A stretch of DNA of 64,000 bases from Saccharothrix obliqua (GCF_019375475.1 NZ_JAHXGQ010000002.1:248001-312000), one strand, 5' to 3'. Counted from the first letter of the stretch, positions 14,921 through 22,791 are shown. Program-made: numbers and translations. The notes: generated by a model from the sequence alone, not told the origin.

Positions 14921-15399
14921 CTCTGACCGCTTGAGTCGATCGTGTCGCGGTGACGTTCCCGCCACGGCAGCAAGAACCAGAGCGTGCCGAAGAACAACGC
15001 CGCCAGCACGCCCAGCGCGACCGCCACCCAGCCGCCCACGACGATCTCGCCCAGCAGCAGTATGGTCCCGGCCATCGCGATCGCCAGCAGGCCCAGCCCG
15101 GCCAGCGCGAACCGGTTGGCGACCTCGATGACGTCCTCGCGCCTGCCCCGGCGGAACAGGACGCGGTGCCACGCGGCGGGGGCGGTCAGCAACGCCACCG
15201 CGCCCGCCGCGAACAGGACCGTGACCATGTGGGTGACGCGGACGTACCCGTCCGCCTCGGCGTAACGCTCGGTGAACGCGATCGAGAGCAGGAACCCGAA
15301 CAGGATCTGCACCCCGCCCTGCGCGACCCGCAGTTCCTGGAGCAGTTCGCTGAGGTTGCGCGCCAACCGACGCTGCTCGGAGGACTCCGCTTCGCTCAC
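14917..15399 (-). CDS. DUF6328-type membrane protein
   Basis: The 160-aa product matches the actinobacterial DUF6328 pattern: soluble N-terminus ESSEQRRLARNLSELLQELRVAQGGVQILFGFLLSIAF, then TM segments near residues 32-52, 62-82, 105-128 and 130-148, and a short charged tail. The Q-x-x-F-G-F-L-L segment is typical. Function unknown, often envelope or stress linked. I chose GTG 15399 because a SigB-like promoter ends 9 nt upstream, which would make the message almost leaderless. Confidence 0.75.
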   Translation of the reverse strand: MSEAESSEQRRLARNLSELLQELRVAQGGVQILFGFLLSIAFTERYAEADGYVRVTHMVTVLFAAGAVALLTAPAAWHRVLFRRGRREDVIEVANRFALAGLGLLAIAMAGTILLLGEIVVGGWVAVALGVLAALFFGTLWFLLPWRERHRDTIDSSGQS

Positions 15400-15408
15400 C
15401 GGAACGGT

Positions 15409-15433
15409 GTACCCGTTGTGCCACTGCGTGAAC
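15409..15433 (-). promoter_or_regulatory. SigB/SigF-like promoter (minus strand)
   Basis: Read on the minus strand: GTTCAC, 13-bp spacer, GGGTAC, then 9 nt to the GTG at 15399. It is back to back with the plus-strand SigB-like promoter at 15439-15463, so one sigma factor may fire both divergent genes. Confidence 0.5.
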
Positions 15434-15438
15434 CGGAC

Positions 15439-15463
15439 GTGTGGGATCCGGCCGCACGGGTAC
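15439..15463 (+). promoter_or_regulatory. SigB/SigF-like promoter
   Basis: GTGTGG, 13-bp spacer, GGGTAC, about 38 nt upstream of the SRPBCC gene start at 15502. Same architecture as the sites at 8436 and 35850. Confidence 0.5.
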
Positions 15464-15501
15464 TCCAGTACCGCACCCAACACGAGGAAGAGGTTGTTTC
15501 A

Positions 15502-16020
15502 GTGACGACGATCGAGAAGTCCGTTGACGTCGCCGTGCCGGTCACGACCGCGTACAACCAGTGGACGCAGTTCGAGTCCTTCCCGCACTTCATGGAGGGT
15601 GTCGAGAGCATTCAGCAGCTCACGCCCACGCGCACGCACTGGGTCACCAAGATCGGTGGCGTGCAGCGGGAGTTCGACGCGGAGATCACCGAGCAGCACC
15701 CGGACGAGCGGGTCGCGTGGCACACCGTGGAGGGTCCGCCGCAGGGCGGCGTGGTGACGTTCCACCGGCTCGACGACCGCACCACCCGGGTCCACTTGCA
15801 GATGGAGTACGACCCGCAGACGCTGACCGAGAAGGCGGGCGCGGCGCTGGGCGTCGTGGAGCACCGCGTCTCCGGCGACCTGGACCGCTTCAAGGAGTTC
15901 ATCGAGCACCGGGGCACGGAGACCGGCGGCTGGCGCGGTGACGTCGGCCGCGCGCCGCAGGCGGCCGAGACCCGGCACGACCTGCCGGACGGCGGCGTTC
16001 CGGGCGACCCCATCCGTTGA
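15502..16020 (+). CDS. SRPBCC (polyketide cyclase/dehydrase-like) protein
   Basis: The 172-aa protein has one START/Bet v1-type SRPBCC domain (about residues 1-140): IEKSVDVAVPVTTAYNQWTQFESFPHFMEGVESI, then THWVTKIGGVQREFDAEI and VTFHRLDDRTTRVHLQMEYDP. It would bind a hydrophobic ligand; no specific reaction is known for this stress-associated subgroup. The last 30 aa are charged and disordered. GTG 15502 has GAAGAGG 9 nt upstream. A perfect terminator follows the stop. Confidence 0.85.
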   Translation: MTTIEKSVDVAVPVTTAYNQWTQFESFPHFMEGVESIQQLTPTRTHWVTKIGGVQREFDAEITEQHPDERVAWHTVEGPPQGGVVTFHRLDDRTTRVHLQMEYDPQTLTEKAGAALGVVEHRVSGDLDRFKEFIEHRGTETGGWRGDVGRAPQAAETRHDLPDGGVPGDPIR

Positions 16021-16037
16021 CCGGTCCACAGTGGACG

Positions 16038-16066
16038 AAGGCCCCGGGCGACGTGCCCGGGGCCTT
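16038..16066. terminator. bidirectional intrinsic-type terminator
   Basis: A perfect 12-bp stem (AAGGCCCCGGGC with GCCCGGGGCCTT) closes a 5-nt loop, followed by TTTCCC on the plus strand and preceded by its counterpart on the minus strand. It lies between the convergent SRPBCC and methyltransferase genes and can serve both. Confidence 0.85.
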
Positions 16067-16075
16067 TCCCTTGTC

Positions 16076-16816
16076 TCAGACCACGATGAGGCGGAAGCCG
16101 GCGTCCCAGTGGTCCAGGGCGAGCAGCTCCCGGTGCCGCTCGTGCCAGCGCCCGGTGGCGAGGTCTTCCCGCAGCCGGCGCACGCCCCGCTCGACGGCGG
16201 CGGGGTCGGTCTGCGCGAGTGCGGAGCAGGCACGCCGGACGCGCGGGTCGAGGTAGGCGGTCGGGCGTCGCCAGTAGGCGGGGAAGACCCCGTCCGTGAA
16301 GTCCCAGGGGAGCGGGAGGGGCGTGACGCTCTCTGCGCCCAGTTCGTGCGCGATGTCGGGTGCCGAGGGTCGGCCGAGTTCCAGCTCCGCGATCTCCGGC
16401 ACGTACTCGCGGACGAACCAGAAGTCGACGTGCAGCCGGGTGTCGTAGGCGAGGACGACCCGGCGCGGTGCCACCCGGCGCAACTCGGCGAGGCCCCGTC
16501 GCCAGTCGGTCCAGTGGTGGACGGTGAGCACCGCCAGCGCGGCGTCGGCCGCGTTGTCCCGGACGGGTAACGCCTCGGCGACCGCGCGCACGGCCGGGCC
16601 GGCGGTCGGTGGGCGTTGCCGGATCATCCCGGTGGAGGGCTCGACGGCGAGCACCACTCGGCCGTCGGGTTCGTAGGAACCCGTGCCCGCGCCCACGTCG
16701 ATGATCGTCCTCGCGTCACCCAGGGCGGCCACGACGGCAGCCATCCACCGCGGATCCGTGCGCCGTCCCAGCGAGTAGCCCGTGCCGATGTCGTCGTAAA
16801 GCTCGGTCCCGGCCAC
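16076..16816 (-). CDS. SAM-dependent methyltransferase
   Basis: The 246-aa protein is a class I methyltransferase. Motif I is TIIDVGAGTGSYE (about residues 37-49), motif II is VLAVEPSTGMIRQRP, and ADAALAVLTVHHWTDWRRGLAELRRVAP is the motif IV-V region typical of the UbiE/methyltransferase-11 type. The acceptor is unknown. GTG 16816 has GAGAGGGAG upstream. No operon partner is evident; the CRISPR-like array lies just upstream. Confidence 0.85.
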   Translation of the reverse strand: MAGTELYDDIGTGYSLGRRTDPRWMAAVVAALGDARTIIDVGAGTGSYEPDGRVVLAVEPSTGMIRQRPPTAGPAVRAVAEALPVRDNAADAALAVLTVHHWTDWRRGLAELRRVAPRRVVLAYDTRLHVDFWFVREYVPEIAELELGRPSAPDIAHELGAESVTPLPLPWDFTDGVFPAYWRRPTAYLDPRVRRACSALAQTDPAAVERGVRRLREDLATGRWHERHRELLALDHWDAGFRLIVV

Positions 16817-16875
16817 GCCTGTCTCCCTCTCGGTCGGTTGACCGGAGGTTATCCATCAACCGCGGAGGGCGGATC

Positions 16876-17026
16876 CTCGAAGCCGCGCGAGCGGGGGTGG
16901 TCCGCGCCTCGCCGGGATGGAAGCGGCGGCCGTCGGCGTCTTCCCCGCGCGAGCGGGGGTGCTCCGCGGCGCAGCAGCGCACCCTCCAGGTCGTCCTCGC
17001 CGTCCCCGCGCCAGCGGGGTGGTCCG
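16876..17026 (+). CRISPR. degenerate three-repeat CRISPR array, type I-E-like
   Basis: Three copies of a 28-29-nt palindromic repeat occur at 16876-16904 (degenerate), 16938-16966 (best) and 16999-17026 (one deletion). The best copy has the I-E form GTCTTCCCCGC...GCGGGGGTGCTCCG. Spacers are 33 nt (16905-16937) and 32 nt (16967-16998), the expected I-E lengths. Repeat cores are 62 and 61 nt apart. No cas gene is in the window, so this is an orphan or decaying array. The 13-mer GGTTATCCATCAA upstream (about 16849-16861) also occurs in the repeats at 44.6 and 45.1 kb. Confidence 0.65.
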
Positions 17027-17037
17027 GACGTAACGCG

Positions 17038-17637
17038 CTACGCCGGGGGGATCGGGTTCTTCGCCAGGGCGGACGCGACGGCGTACAGGTTGGCGGCCAT
17101 CGTGCGGCCGGTCGAGACGGACCACTCGTGGCCGTGGTCGGTGTCGGTGAAGCTCGGCCCCGGTCCGGGACCCATGTTCCAGTACGTCCACGCCTGGCCG
17201 GGAACGGTGTAGCCGATGTCGCCCAGCGCGCCCGACACCTCGCTGATCACGTGGTGCGCGCCGTCCTCGTTGCCGGTCACGACGACGCCCGCGACCCGGT
17301 TGTACGCCACCGGCCGACCCTCGTCGTCCTGCTCGGACAGCATCGCGTCCATCCGCTCGATCACCCGCTGCGCGACGGACGACGGCCGGCCGACCCACGT
17401 GGGCGTCGCGATGACCAGGATCTCGGAGTTCACCAGCTCCTCGTGGATGCCGGGCCAGTCGTCGCCCTCCCCGAGGTCCGTCTCCACGCCCGGCAGCACC
17501 GAGTGGTCGACCACCCGGATGGTGTGCGTGTCGACGTTGCGCTCACGCAACGCCTTCACCACCTCGTCCGCCAGCAACTGGGTGTTGGACTTCTCCGGCG
17601 AGCCCTTCAACGTGCAGTTCAGCACCACCGCGCGCAT
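17038..17637 (-). CDS. NADPH-dependent FMN reductase / flavodoxin-like protein
   Basis: The 199-aa product has a flavodoxin-like fold. The N-terminal FMN phosphate loop is LNCTLKGSPEKSNTQ (about 6-20), and IATPTWVGRPSS (about 80-91) is the flavin ring loop seen in WrbA/NADPH-FMN reductases; GVVVTGNEDGAHH follows. Reduction of quinones, nitro compounds or free FMN is the likely activity. ATG 17637 has GGGAGGTGA upstream. A SigB-like promoter lies about 30 nt before the start, which suits a redox stress role. Confidence 0.85.
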   Translation of the reverse strand: MRAVVLNCTLKGSPEKSNTQLLADEVVKALRERNVDTHTIRVVDHSVLPGVETDLGEGDDWPGIHEELVNSEILVIATPTWVGRPSSVAQRVIERMDAMLSEQDDEGRPVAYNRVAGVVVTGNEDGAHHVISEVSGALGDIGYTVPGQAWTYWNMGPGPGPSFTDTDHGHEWSVSTGRTMAANLYAVASALAKNPIPPA

Positions 17638-17666
17638 CGCGGTCACCTCCCTCTCTCGCGCGCTGG

Positions 17667-17691
17667 TTACCCGACCCGCCCCGGCCGAACC
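17667..17691 (-). promoter_or_regulatory. SigB/SigF-like promoter (minus strand)
   Basis: On the minus strand GGTTCG, 13-bp spacer, GGGTAA, about 30 nt before the ATG at 17637. The GGTT -35 is close to the mycobacterial SigF consensus. Confidence 0.5.
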
Positions 17692-17707
17692 ACCTGATCC
17701 ACAGCCC

Positions 17708-18202
17708 TCAGTCGCCCACCACCGCCAGCACCGCCGCGAACGTGCCGTCCGGGTCACCGTCGACACTGGGCACCACCGCCGGCCGCCGTTCCGCGATCAG
17801 CCCGGTCAGCAGGTCGTGCATGGCGGCCAGCTCCCACTCCGGCGCGACCACGGTCCCCCGCGCCGCGAACCGCCGCAGGGCGCTCTCCTTGTCGTCGTGC
17901 AGGACGATCTCGACGAACCGGGCGCCGACCTCCTCGGCCAGCCGCTCCAACCGCAGGATGAACTCCACCCGCCCCAGGAACTGGGGCACCACCACGTCGT
18001 ACCCGGCACGCAGGTGCGTGCGGGCCGCGGCGATCGCGATGTCCCTGGCCAGCACGCCGGCCTGCCGCACGTCACCGCCGATCAGGTCGCGGACCCGGTC
18101 CACGTCCAGGTTCAGCGACGGCGGGCGCTCCCGCGCGTAGCGGGCGGCCAGGGTGGACTTGCCGCACCCGGGCGGCCCGTTGAGGAGGATCAGACGAGGC
18201 AC
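17708..18202 (-). CDS. P-loop kinase / AAA family protein
   Basis: This 164-aa single-domain P-loop protein begins LILLNGPPGCGKSTLAARYA, a perfect Walker A near residue 8. Further on it has a DVDRVRDLIGG segment, LRAGYDVVVPQFLGRVEF, and a LHDDKESALRRFAARG helix, as seen in zeta-toxin/chloramphenicol-phosphotransferase-like small-molecule kinases. The substrate is unknown. GTG 18202 is used without a clear ribosome binding site. No antitoxin gene is adjacent, so I do not call a toxin-antitoxin pair. Confidence 0.75.
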   Translation of the reverse strand: MPRLILLNGPPGCGKSTLAARYARERPPSLNLDVDRVRDLIGGDVRQAGVLARDIAIAAARTHLRAGYDVVVPQFLGRVEFILRLERLAEEVGARFVEIVLHDDKESALRRFAARGTVVAPEWELAAMHDLLTGLIAERRPAVVPSVDGDPDGTFAAVLAVVGD

Positions 18203-18349
18203 CGCGGCAACGTACCGGAGCGGCGCGCCGGTGATCGGCCCTCGTCATTCACCCGTCCGGGCGTAGCCGAACACGACACGTAGCGGGAAAGCCTGGACGT
18301 CACCCCGGGCGCTGCGGAGAATCGGGGAACCTGGTCAGGGGGTGAACCG

Positions 18350-21067
18350 GTGCCGCGTGGAGAGCGCCCGTTGGACGTCGGAGACAGTCCGCTGCTGAAG
18401 TTCGCGGCCGACCTCAGGTCGCTGCGCGACAAGGCGGGCGGGAGCAGCTACCGGCAGCTCGGCGCCCGCGCGCACTACTCGGCCACGACGCTGTCCGACG
18501 CGGCGGGCGGGCGGAAGCTGCCCACCCTGGCCGTCACGCTCGCCTACGTGCGGGCGTGCGAGGGCGACGAGGCCGAGTGGGAGAACCGCTGGCACGAGGT
18601 CGCGGCGGAGGTCCTGCCGCAGCCGCCGGCGAACGAGGGCCACCCGCCGTACGCCGGTCTCGCCGCCTACGGCACGGAGGACGCCGAGTGGTTCTTCGGC
18701 CGGGACCGCACCCTGGACGACCTGGAGGCCCGCATCCGGGACCGCCGCTTCGCGGCCGTCTTCGGCGCGTCGGGCGCGGGCAAGTCGTCCCTGCTCCGGG
18801 CGGGCCTGGTGCCGCGCCTGCCCGGTTCGACGGCGGTCACCACGCCGGGCGAGGTGGAGGTGCGGCCGGAGAAGCTGGACCTCGGCCGGGACCTGATCAT
18901 CGTCGACCAGTTCGAGGAGGTCTTCACCCTCTGCCAGGACGCGGACCAGCGGGCCGCGTTCATCGACGCGTTGCTCGACGCGGAGTGCCGCGTGGTGCTC
19001 GGCGTCCGGGCCGACTTCTACGGCCACTGCGCCCAGCACCCGCGGCTGGTGGAAGCGCTCACCGACGGGCAGCTCCTGCTCGGTCCGATGGGGCCGGAGG
19101 AACTGCGCCAGGTGATCATGCAGCCCGCCGTGAAGGCGTCCTGCACGGTGGAGACGGCCCTGGTCAGCCGGTTGATCGCGGAGACGACCGGCCAGGCGGG
19201 CGTGCTGCCGCTGATGTCGCACGCCCTGCTGGAGACCTGGCGGCGCAGGCGCGGCACCACGCTCACCGTGGCGGGCTACGAGGCCGCGGGCGGCATCCAG
19301 CACGCCATCGCCCAGACCGCGGAGCGGACGTTCACCTCGCTGGAGAAGCACCAGCGCGCCCTGGCCCGCGAGGTCTTCCTCCGCCTCACCGCCCTGGGCG
19401 ACGGCACGGAGGACACCAAGCGCCGCCTGCCGCGAGCCGAGCTGGACGCGAACGTGGACGTGGACGTCGTCCTGGACCGCTTGGCACACGCCCGTCTGCT
19501 GACTCTTGACCGCGACACGGTGGAGATCGCCCACGAAGCCCTGATCCGCTCGTGGCCGCGGCTGCGCAACTGGCTGGCCGCCGACCGCGACGGCCTGCGC
19601 ACCATGCGGCAGCTCACCGACGCGGCCACGACCTGGCACTCCCTGGGCCGCGACCCGGACGCCCTGTACCGGGGCAGCCGGCTGGACACCGCGGTCGAGT
19701 GGACGCAGCGCGAGAACGTCCGGACCAGCGCCCTGGAACGTGATTTCCTCACCGAGAGCCTCGCCGCCCGCGACCGGGAACGCCACCTCGCCCACCGCAA
19801 CAACCGCAGGCTCCGGCAACTGGTGGCGCTCCTGCTGGTGCTGCTCGTCCTGGCGTCCGGCGCGGTGGTGCTGGCCATCCGCGCCCAGCAGCAGGCGGCC
19901 ACCGAGCGCAACCTGTCGGTGGCCCGGTACGCGGCCAACGAGGCGCAGAACCGGCGCGCGGCGGGTGACGGCGGGCTGGCCAACCAGCTGATCATCGCCG
20001 CCTACCGGCTGAGCGGCACGGGCGACCTGCGTGACCTGGTGCTGAGCGCCCACGCCTCGGCAGGCGCCGACATGATCAGCCGCTCGGTCCTGCCCACCGG
20101 TCCGGCGTTGAGCCCGGACGGCACCCAGATCCCCACGGCCCGCGTGCCGGACATCGCCGACGGTCGCGTGTACAAGCGCGTCGGTGGCTTGCTGACCCCG
20201 AAGAACACCGTGACGTCCTTCACGGTGACGTCGTCGGAACGCGCTTACGCCACGACCACGGAGACCCCGGACGCGCGGATCTGGGACGTGACGGACGCCC
20301 GTGAGCCGGTCGTGGCCCACACGTTCACCGGTCCGGTGACACGGGTCGCGTTCGCCCCGGCCGGCGGTCGGTTCCTGGTCACCGTGGAAGGCGCCTCGGA
20401 AGCGAAGATCTGGGACGCCACGAACCCCCGCGAACCGAAGGTGCTGGGCGTCCTGACCGGCCACCCGAGGTGGATAACCGACATCGCCTTCAGCCCGGAC
20501 GGCCGAACCCTGATCACCATCGACAACCAGAGCACGGTCCGCTTCTGGAGCCTGGCGAACCCCGCCGAGCCCAAGCAGGTCGGCGAGCTGGACGACGGTG
20601 AGGACGTGTCGACCGTCGCCCTGTCCCCCGACCGGCGCACCGCGGCCGTGGCGGGCGCGAACGGCACGATCCGCCTCTGGGACCTGGCCAACCCCTGGCA
20701 ACCGACCCGGCTGGCCAGGATGACCGGCCACTCGGACAAGGTCCTGTCCCTCGGCTTCCGCCGCGACGGGCAGGCCCTGGCCAGCGTGAGCAAGGACGAC
20801 ACGGTCCGCATGTGGAACCTGGCCGACCAGCGCCACCCGACCCAGCAGGCCAGGATCAGCGGCCCGACGGACGGCGTCTACGGCGTGAACTTCGGCGACA
20901 CCCCGGACTGGGTGATCACGTCGAACGCGGACGGCACCACGCGCAGCTGGGAGTTCGACGTGAACGAAGCCATCGCCCGCATGTGTGAAACCGTCGACCA
21001 GCCCATCACAGAAGAAGAATGGCGCCGCAACTTCGAGGGCATCCCCTACGACTCACCCTGCTCTTAG
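18350..21067 (+). CDS. HTH-STAND NTPase-WD40 protein
   Basis: This 905-aa protein resembles NLR-like signalling ATPases. Residues 10-85 form an XRE-like HTH (FAADLRSLRDKAGGSSYRQLGARAHYSATTLSDAAGG). The nSTAND1 domain follows, with YAGLAAYGTEDAEWFFGRDRTLDDL, Walker A GASGAGKSS (139-147, Lys145), and Walker B LIIVDQFEEVF. A membrane segment (about 490-510, LVALLLVLLVLASGAVVLAI) separates it from six or more WD40 blades ending in IWD/LWD/MWN. ATP-driven oligomerisation on ligand binding to the propeller is known for the class; here the HTH-cytosol, WD40-outside topology is inferred. GTG 18350 follows AGGGGGTGA. Related proteins include defence and cell-death regulators. No effector gene is adjacent. 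Confidence 0.88.
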   Translation: MPRGERPLDVGDSPLLKFAADLRSLRDKAGGSSYRQLGARAHYSATTLSDAAGGRKLPTLAVTLAYVRACEGDEAEWENRWHEVAAEVLPQPPANEGHPPYAGLAAYGTEDAEWFFGRDRTLDDLEARIRDRRFAAVFGASGAGKSSLLRAGLVPRLPGSTAVTTPGEVEVRPEKLDLGRDLIIVDQFEEVFTLCQDADQRAAFIDALLDAECRVVLGVRADFYGHCAQHPRLVEALTDGQLLLGPMGPEELRQVIMQPAVKASCTVETALVSRLIAETTGQAGVLPLMSHALLETWRRRRGTTLTVAGYEAAGGIQHAIAQTAERTFTSLEKHQRALAREVFLRLTALGDGTEDTKRRLPRAELDANVDVDVVLDRLAHARLLTLDRDTVEIAHEALIRSWPRLRNWLAADRDGLRTMRQLTDAATTWHSLGRDPDALYRGSRLDTAVEWTQRENVRTSALERDFLTESLAARDRERHLAHRNNRRLRQLVALLLVLLVLASGAVVLAIRAQQQAATERNLSVARYAANEAQNRRAAGDGGLANQLIIAAYRLSGTGDLRDLVLSAHASAGADMISRSVLPTGPALSPDGTQIPTARVPDIADGRVYKRVGGLLTPKNTVTSFTVTSSERAYATTTETPDARIWDVTDAREPVVAHTFTGPVTRVAFAPAGGRFLVTVEGASEAKIWDATNPREPKVLGVLTGHPRWITDIAFSPDGRTLITIDNQSTVRFWSLANPAEPKQVGELDDGEDVSTVALSPDRRTAAVAGANGTIRLWDLANPWQPTRLARMTGHSDKVLSLGFRRDGQALASVSKDDTVRMWNLADQRHPTQQARISGPTDGVYGVNFGDTPDWVITSNADGTTRSWEFDVNEAIARMCETVDQPITEEEWRRNFEGIPYDSPCS

Positions 21068-21094
21068 CGCGCAGCCGCACACACCACCCACCCC

Positions 21095-21223
21095 GTCGTG
21101 TTCTCCCCGTATGGCCTGCGCGCCAGCGAACCGCGCTCGTTCCCAGGACGCAAACACGCTTTTCGTTTGCGTCCTGGGAACGAGGGTGGTTGTCTTGACC
21201 AGGCCATACGGGGAGAACACGAC
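21095..21223. repeat. 129-nt nested inverted repeat / giant hairpin
   Basis: Outer arms 21095-21118 and 21200-21223 are perfect 24-bp complements. Inner arms 21136-21155 and 21165-21184 are perfect 20-bp complements around a 9-nt loop. The 15-17 nt between them are partly complementary (AACC/GGTT). The structure begins 27 nt after the STAND gene stop. It could terminate that transcript, be a small non-autonomous mobile element, or extrude as a cruciform. I saw no target-site duplication. Confidence 0.85.
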
Positions 21224-21348
21224 GGCGCTCTTCAACCTCCTTGGCGGCCTGCCAAGCGGCGAGCGTCGTTTTTCAGCCCCCCGACGCGACTCTCCGACGG
21301 CCCTCTACCCGAGTGGCGACCGTCACCACCCGGTCCGATAATCACCAG

Positions 21349-21692
21349 GTGACCACTCCGCGTGACGACCGGACGTCATCGACGCCAGGCCCCCCACCTC
21401 AGACCACCCCGCCCCCGCGCCCACCACCGGACGGCGCAAGCGAGCACGCCCCACGAGGATCAGCGGCACCTGGGTGGCGGTCGTCGCGTCGATCGTGGTC
21501 ATGGCCCTGCTGCTGATCTTCATCCTCCAGAACCTCACCGACGCCACCGTGCACTTCCTCGGCATGGCCAGCACCCTCCCCCTGGGCGTGGCGATGCTGT
21601 TCGCCGCCATCGGCGGCGCCGTGGTCGTCGCCCTCGTGGGCGCGGCACGCATCCTGCAACTCCGCCGCGAGGCGAAGCGCTCCCACCGCTGA
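21349..21692 (+). pseudogene. LapA-domain membrane protein with apparent frameshift
   Basis: The C-terminal part (in frame from 21474) is a classic LapA/DUF1049 protein: RISGTWVAVVASIVVMALLLIFILQ, then FLGMASTLPLGVAMLFAAIGGAVVVALVGAARI, two membrane helices. Its frame has no good start upstream: a stop lies at 21363. A leaderless start fits GTG 21349 (GATAAT ends 6 nt before), whose frame reads TTPRDDRTSSTPG as expected for the family N-terminus. Adding one C to the C6 run at 21390-21395 joins the two into a 114-aa protein. So either the base is missing through sequencing error or the gene is broken. A shortened form from GTG 21474 is possible. Confidence 0.6.
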
Positions 21693-21700
21693 CCGCGGCA

Positions 21701-22657
21701 TCAGGCGCTCCGCCGCACCACCAACGACGTGGGCAGCGCCAGGAACGGCGGCAGGCGCTCCTCCCCCGCGACCTCCGCCATCAACCGCCAAGCGGCGGTC
21801 CGACCCAACAACTCCACGTCCCGCCGAACCGTCGTCAACGGCGGCGATGCGCCGGCGGCGAACGGCGCATCACCGAAACCCACCACGGCGACGTCCTCGG
21901 GCACCCGCCGCCCCCGCGCGTGCAGCACCTGCAACGCACCCAACGCCATGGCGTCACCGGCGGCGAACACCGCGTCCAACGCGGGCTCGCGCAACAGCAA
22001 CTCCTCCATCGCCGCCGCACCGCTCTCCGGGCTCAGGTCGCCGTACGCCACCAGGTCGTCCGGCAGGTGCCCCACCCCACGCCGCCACCCGGCCACTCGA
22101 TCCACCCCGACCGCTCGGGGCGCGGCGATGGTGGCGATCCTGGTCCGCCCGGCCGCCACGAGGTGACGTGCCGCCACCAGGGCCCCGTCGACGTTGTCGA
22201 AATCGACATAGGGCACGCCGCCATCCAGCGGCCGGCCCACGACAACCACCGGCAGCCCGGTCCCGGCGAGCAACCGCGGCTCCGCCCCGATCAGCAGCAC
22301 CCCGTCGACGTGACCGCCACGCAGCTCGTTGACGAGGTCCTCGCCCAACACCGTCAACAGCACCTGCACCCGCCGCCCCGCCAACTCGGCGTGGACGCCG
22401 CGCACCAGGTCCGCGACGTCCACGTCGGGCTCACCCAGCACCAGGGCGATCGAGTTCGCCTGACTACCGGCGAGGGCGCGGGCGGCCTGGTTGGGGCTGT
22501 ACCCGAGGCGCGCGATGGCCTCCCGGACCGCTTCGCGCGCCTTCGAGCTGACGTACGGCTCGCCGTTGACCACCCGGGAGACCGTGGACTTGGACACCCC
22601 GGCCGCGCGGGCGACCTCCTCCAGCCGCGCGGACCTGCGTGGTTCGGCCGCGCTCAC
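21701..22657 (-). CDS. LacI-family transcriptional repressor
   Basis: The 318-aa regulator has an N-terminal HTH (RLEEVARAAGVSKSTVSRVVNGEPYVSSKAREAVREAIARLGYSPNQ) with hinge helix AARALAG, followed by a periplasmic-binding-protein-like effector domain (about 65-318) ending TTVRRDVELLGRTAAWRLM. It should bind a sugar or related effector. The target is not clear: no sugar operon is adjacent, and the upstream region holds the 23-bp tandem repeats. The GTG 22657 start is the first giving the full HTH. Confidence 0.88.
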   Translation of the reverse strand: MSAAEPRRSARLEEVARAAGVSKSTVSRVVNGEPYVSSKAREAVREAIARLGYSPNQAARALAGSQANSIALVLGEPDVDVADLVRGVHAELAGRRVQVLLTVLGEDLVNELRGGHVDGVLLIGAEPRLLAGTGLPVVVVGRPLDGGVPYVDFDNVDGALVAARHLVAAGRTRIATIAAPRAVGVDRVAGWRRGVGHLPDDLVAYGDLSPESGAAAMEELLLREPALDAVFAAGDAMALGALQVLHARGRRVPEDVAVVGFGDAPFAAGASPPLTTVRRDVELLGRTAAWRLMAEVAGEERLPPFLALPTSLVVRRSA

Positions 22658-22663
22658 GGCCGG

Positions 22664-22778
22664 CTCACCACGGGAACCACCACCGGCTCACCACGGGAAC
22701 CGCCACCAGCTCACCACGGGAACCACCACCAGCTCACCACGGGAACCGCCACCAGCTCACCACGGGAACCACCACCGG
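22664..22778. repeat. five tandem 23-bp repeats
   Basis: Five head-to-tail copies start at 22664, 22687, 22710, 22733 and 22756. Each opens with CTCACCACGGGAACC and ends CCACC(G/A)G, with A/G alternation at two positions, which suggests duplication as 46-bp pairs. They fill the gap between the lacI-type start and the cobN stop. They could be a minisatellite, operators for the LacI protein, or a structured 3' end for cobN. Confidence 0.85.
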
Positions 22779-22791
22779 CCACCACCGGATG

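Noticed and set aside
16816..18202. Complete CRISPR-Cas locus
   Set aside because: Flanking genes are a methyltransferase, an FMN reductase and a P-loop kinase; none is a Cas protein.
17708..18202. Zeta-type toxin of a toxin-antitoxin pair
   Set aside because: The P-loop kinase has zeta-like features but no small antitoxin gene is adjacent.
21095..21223. Simple rho-independent terminator
   Set aside because: Far longer than needed and without a T-run; termination may be one effect, but I list it as a separate repeat structure.
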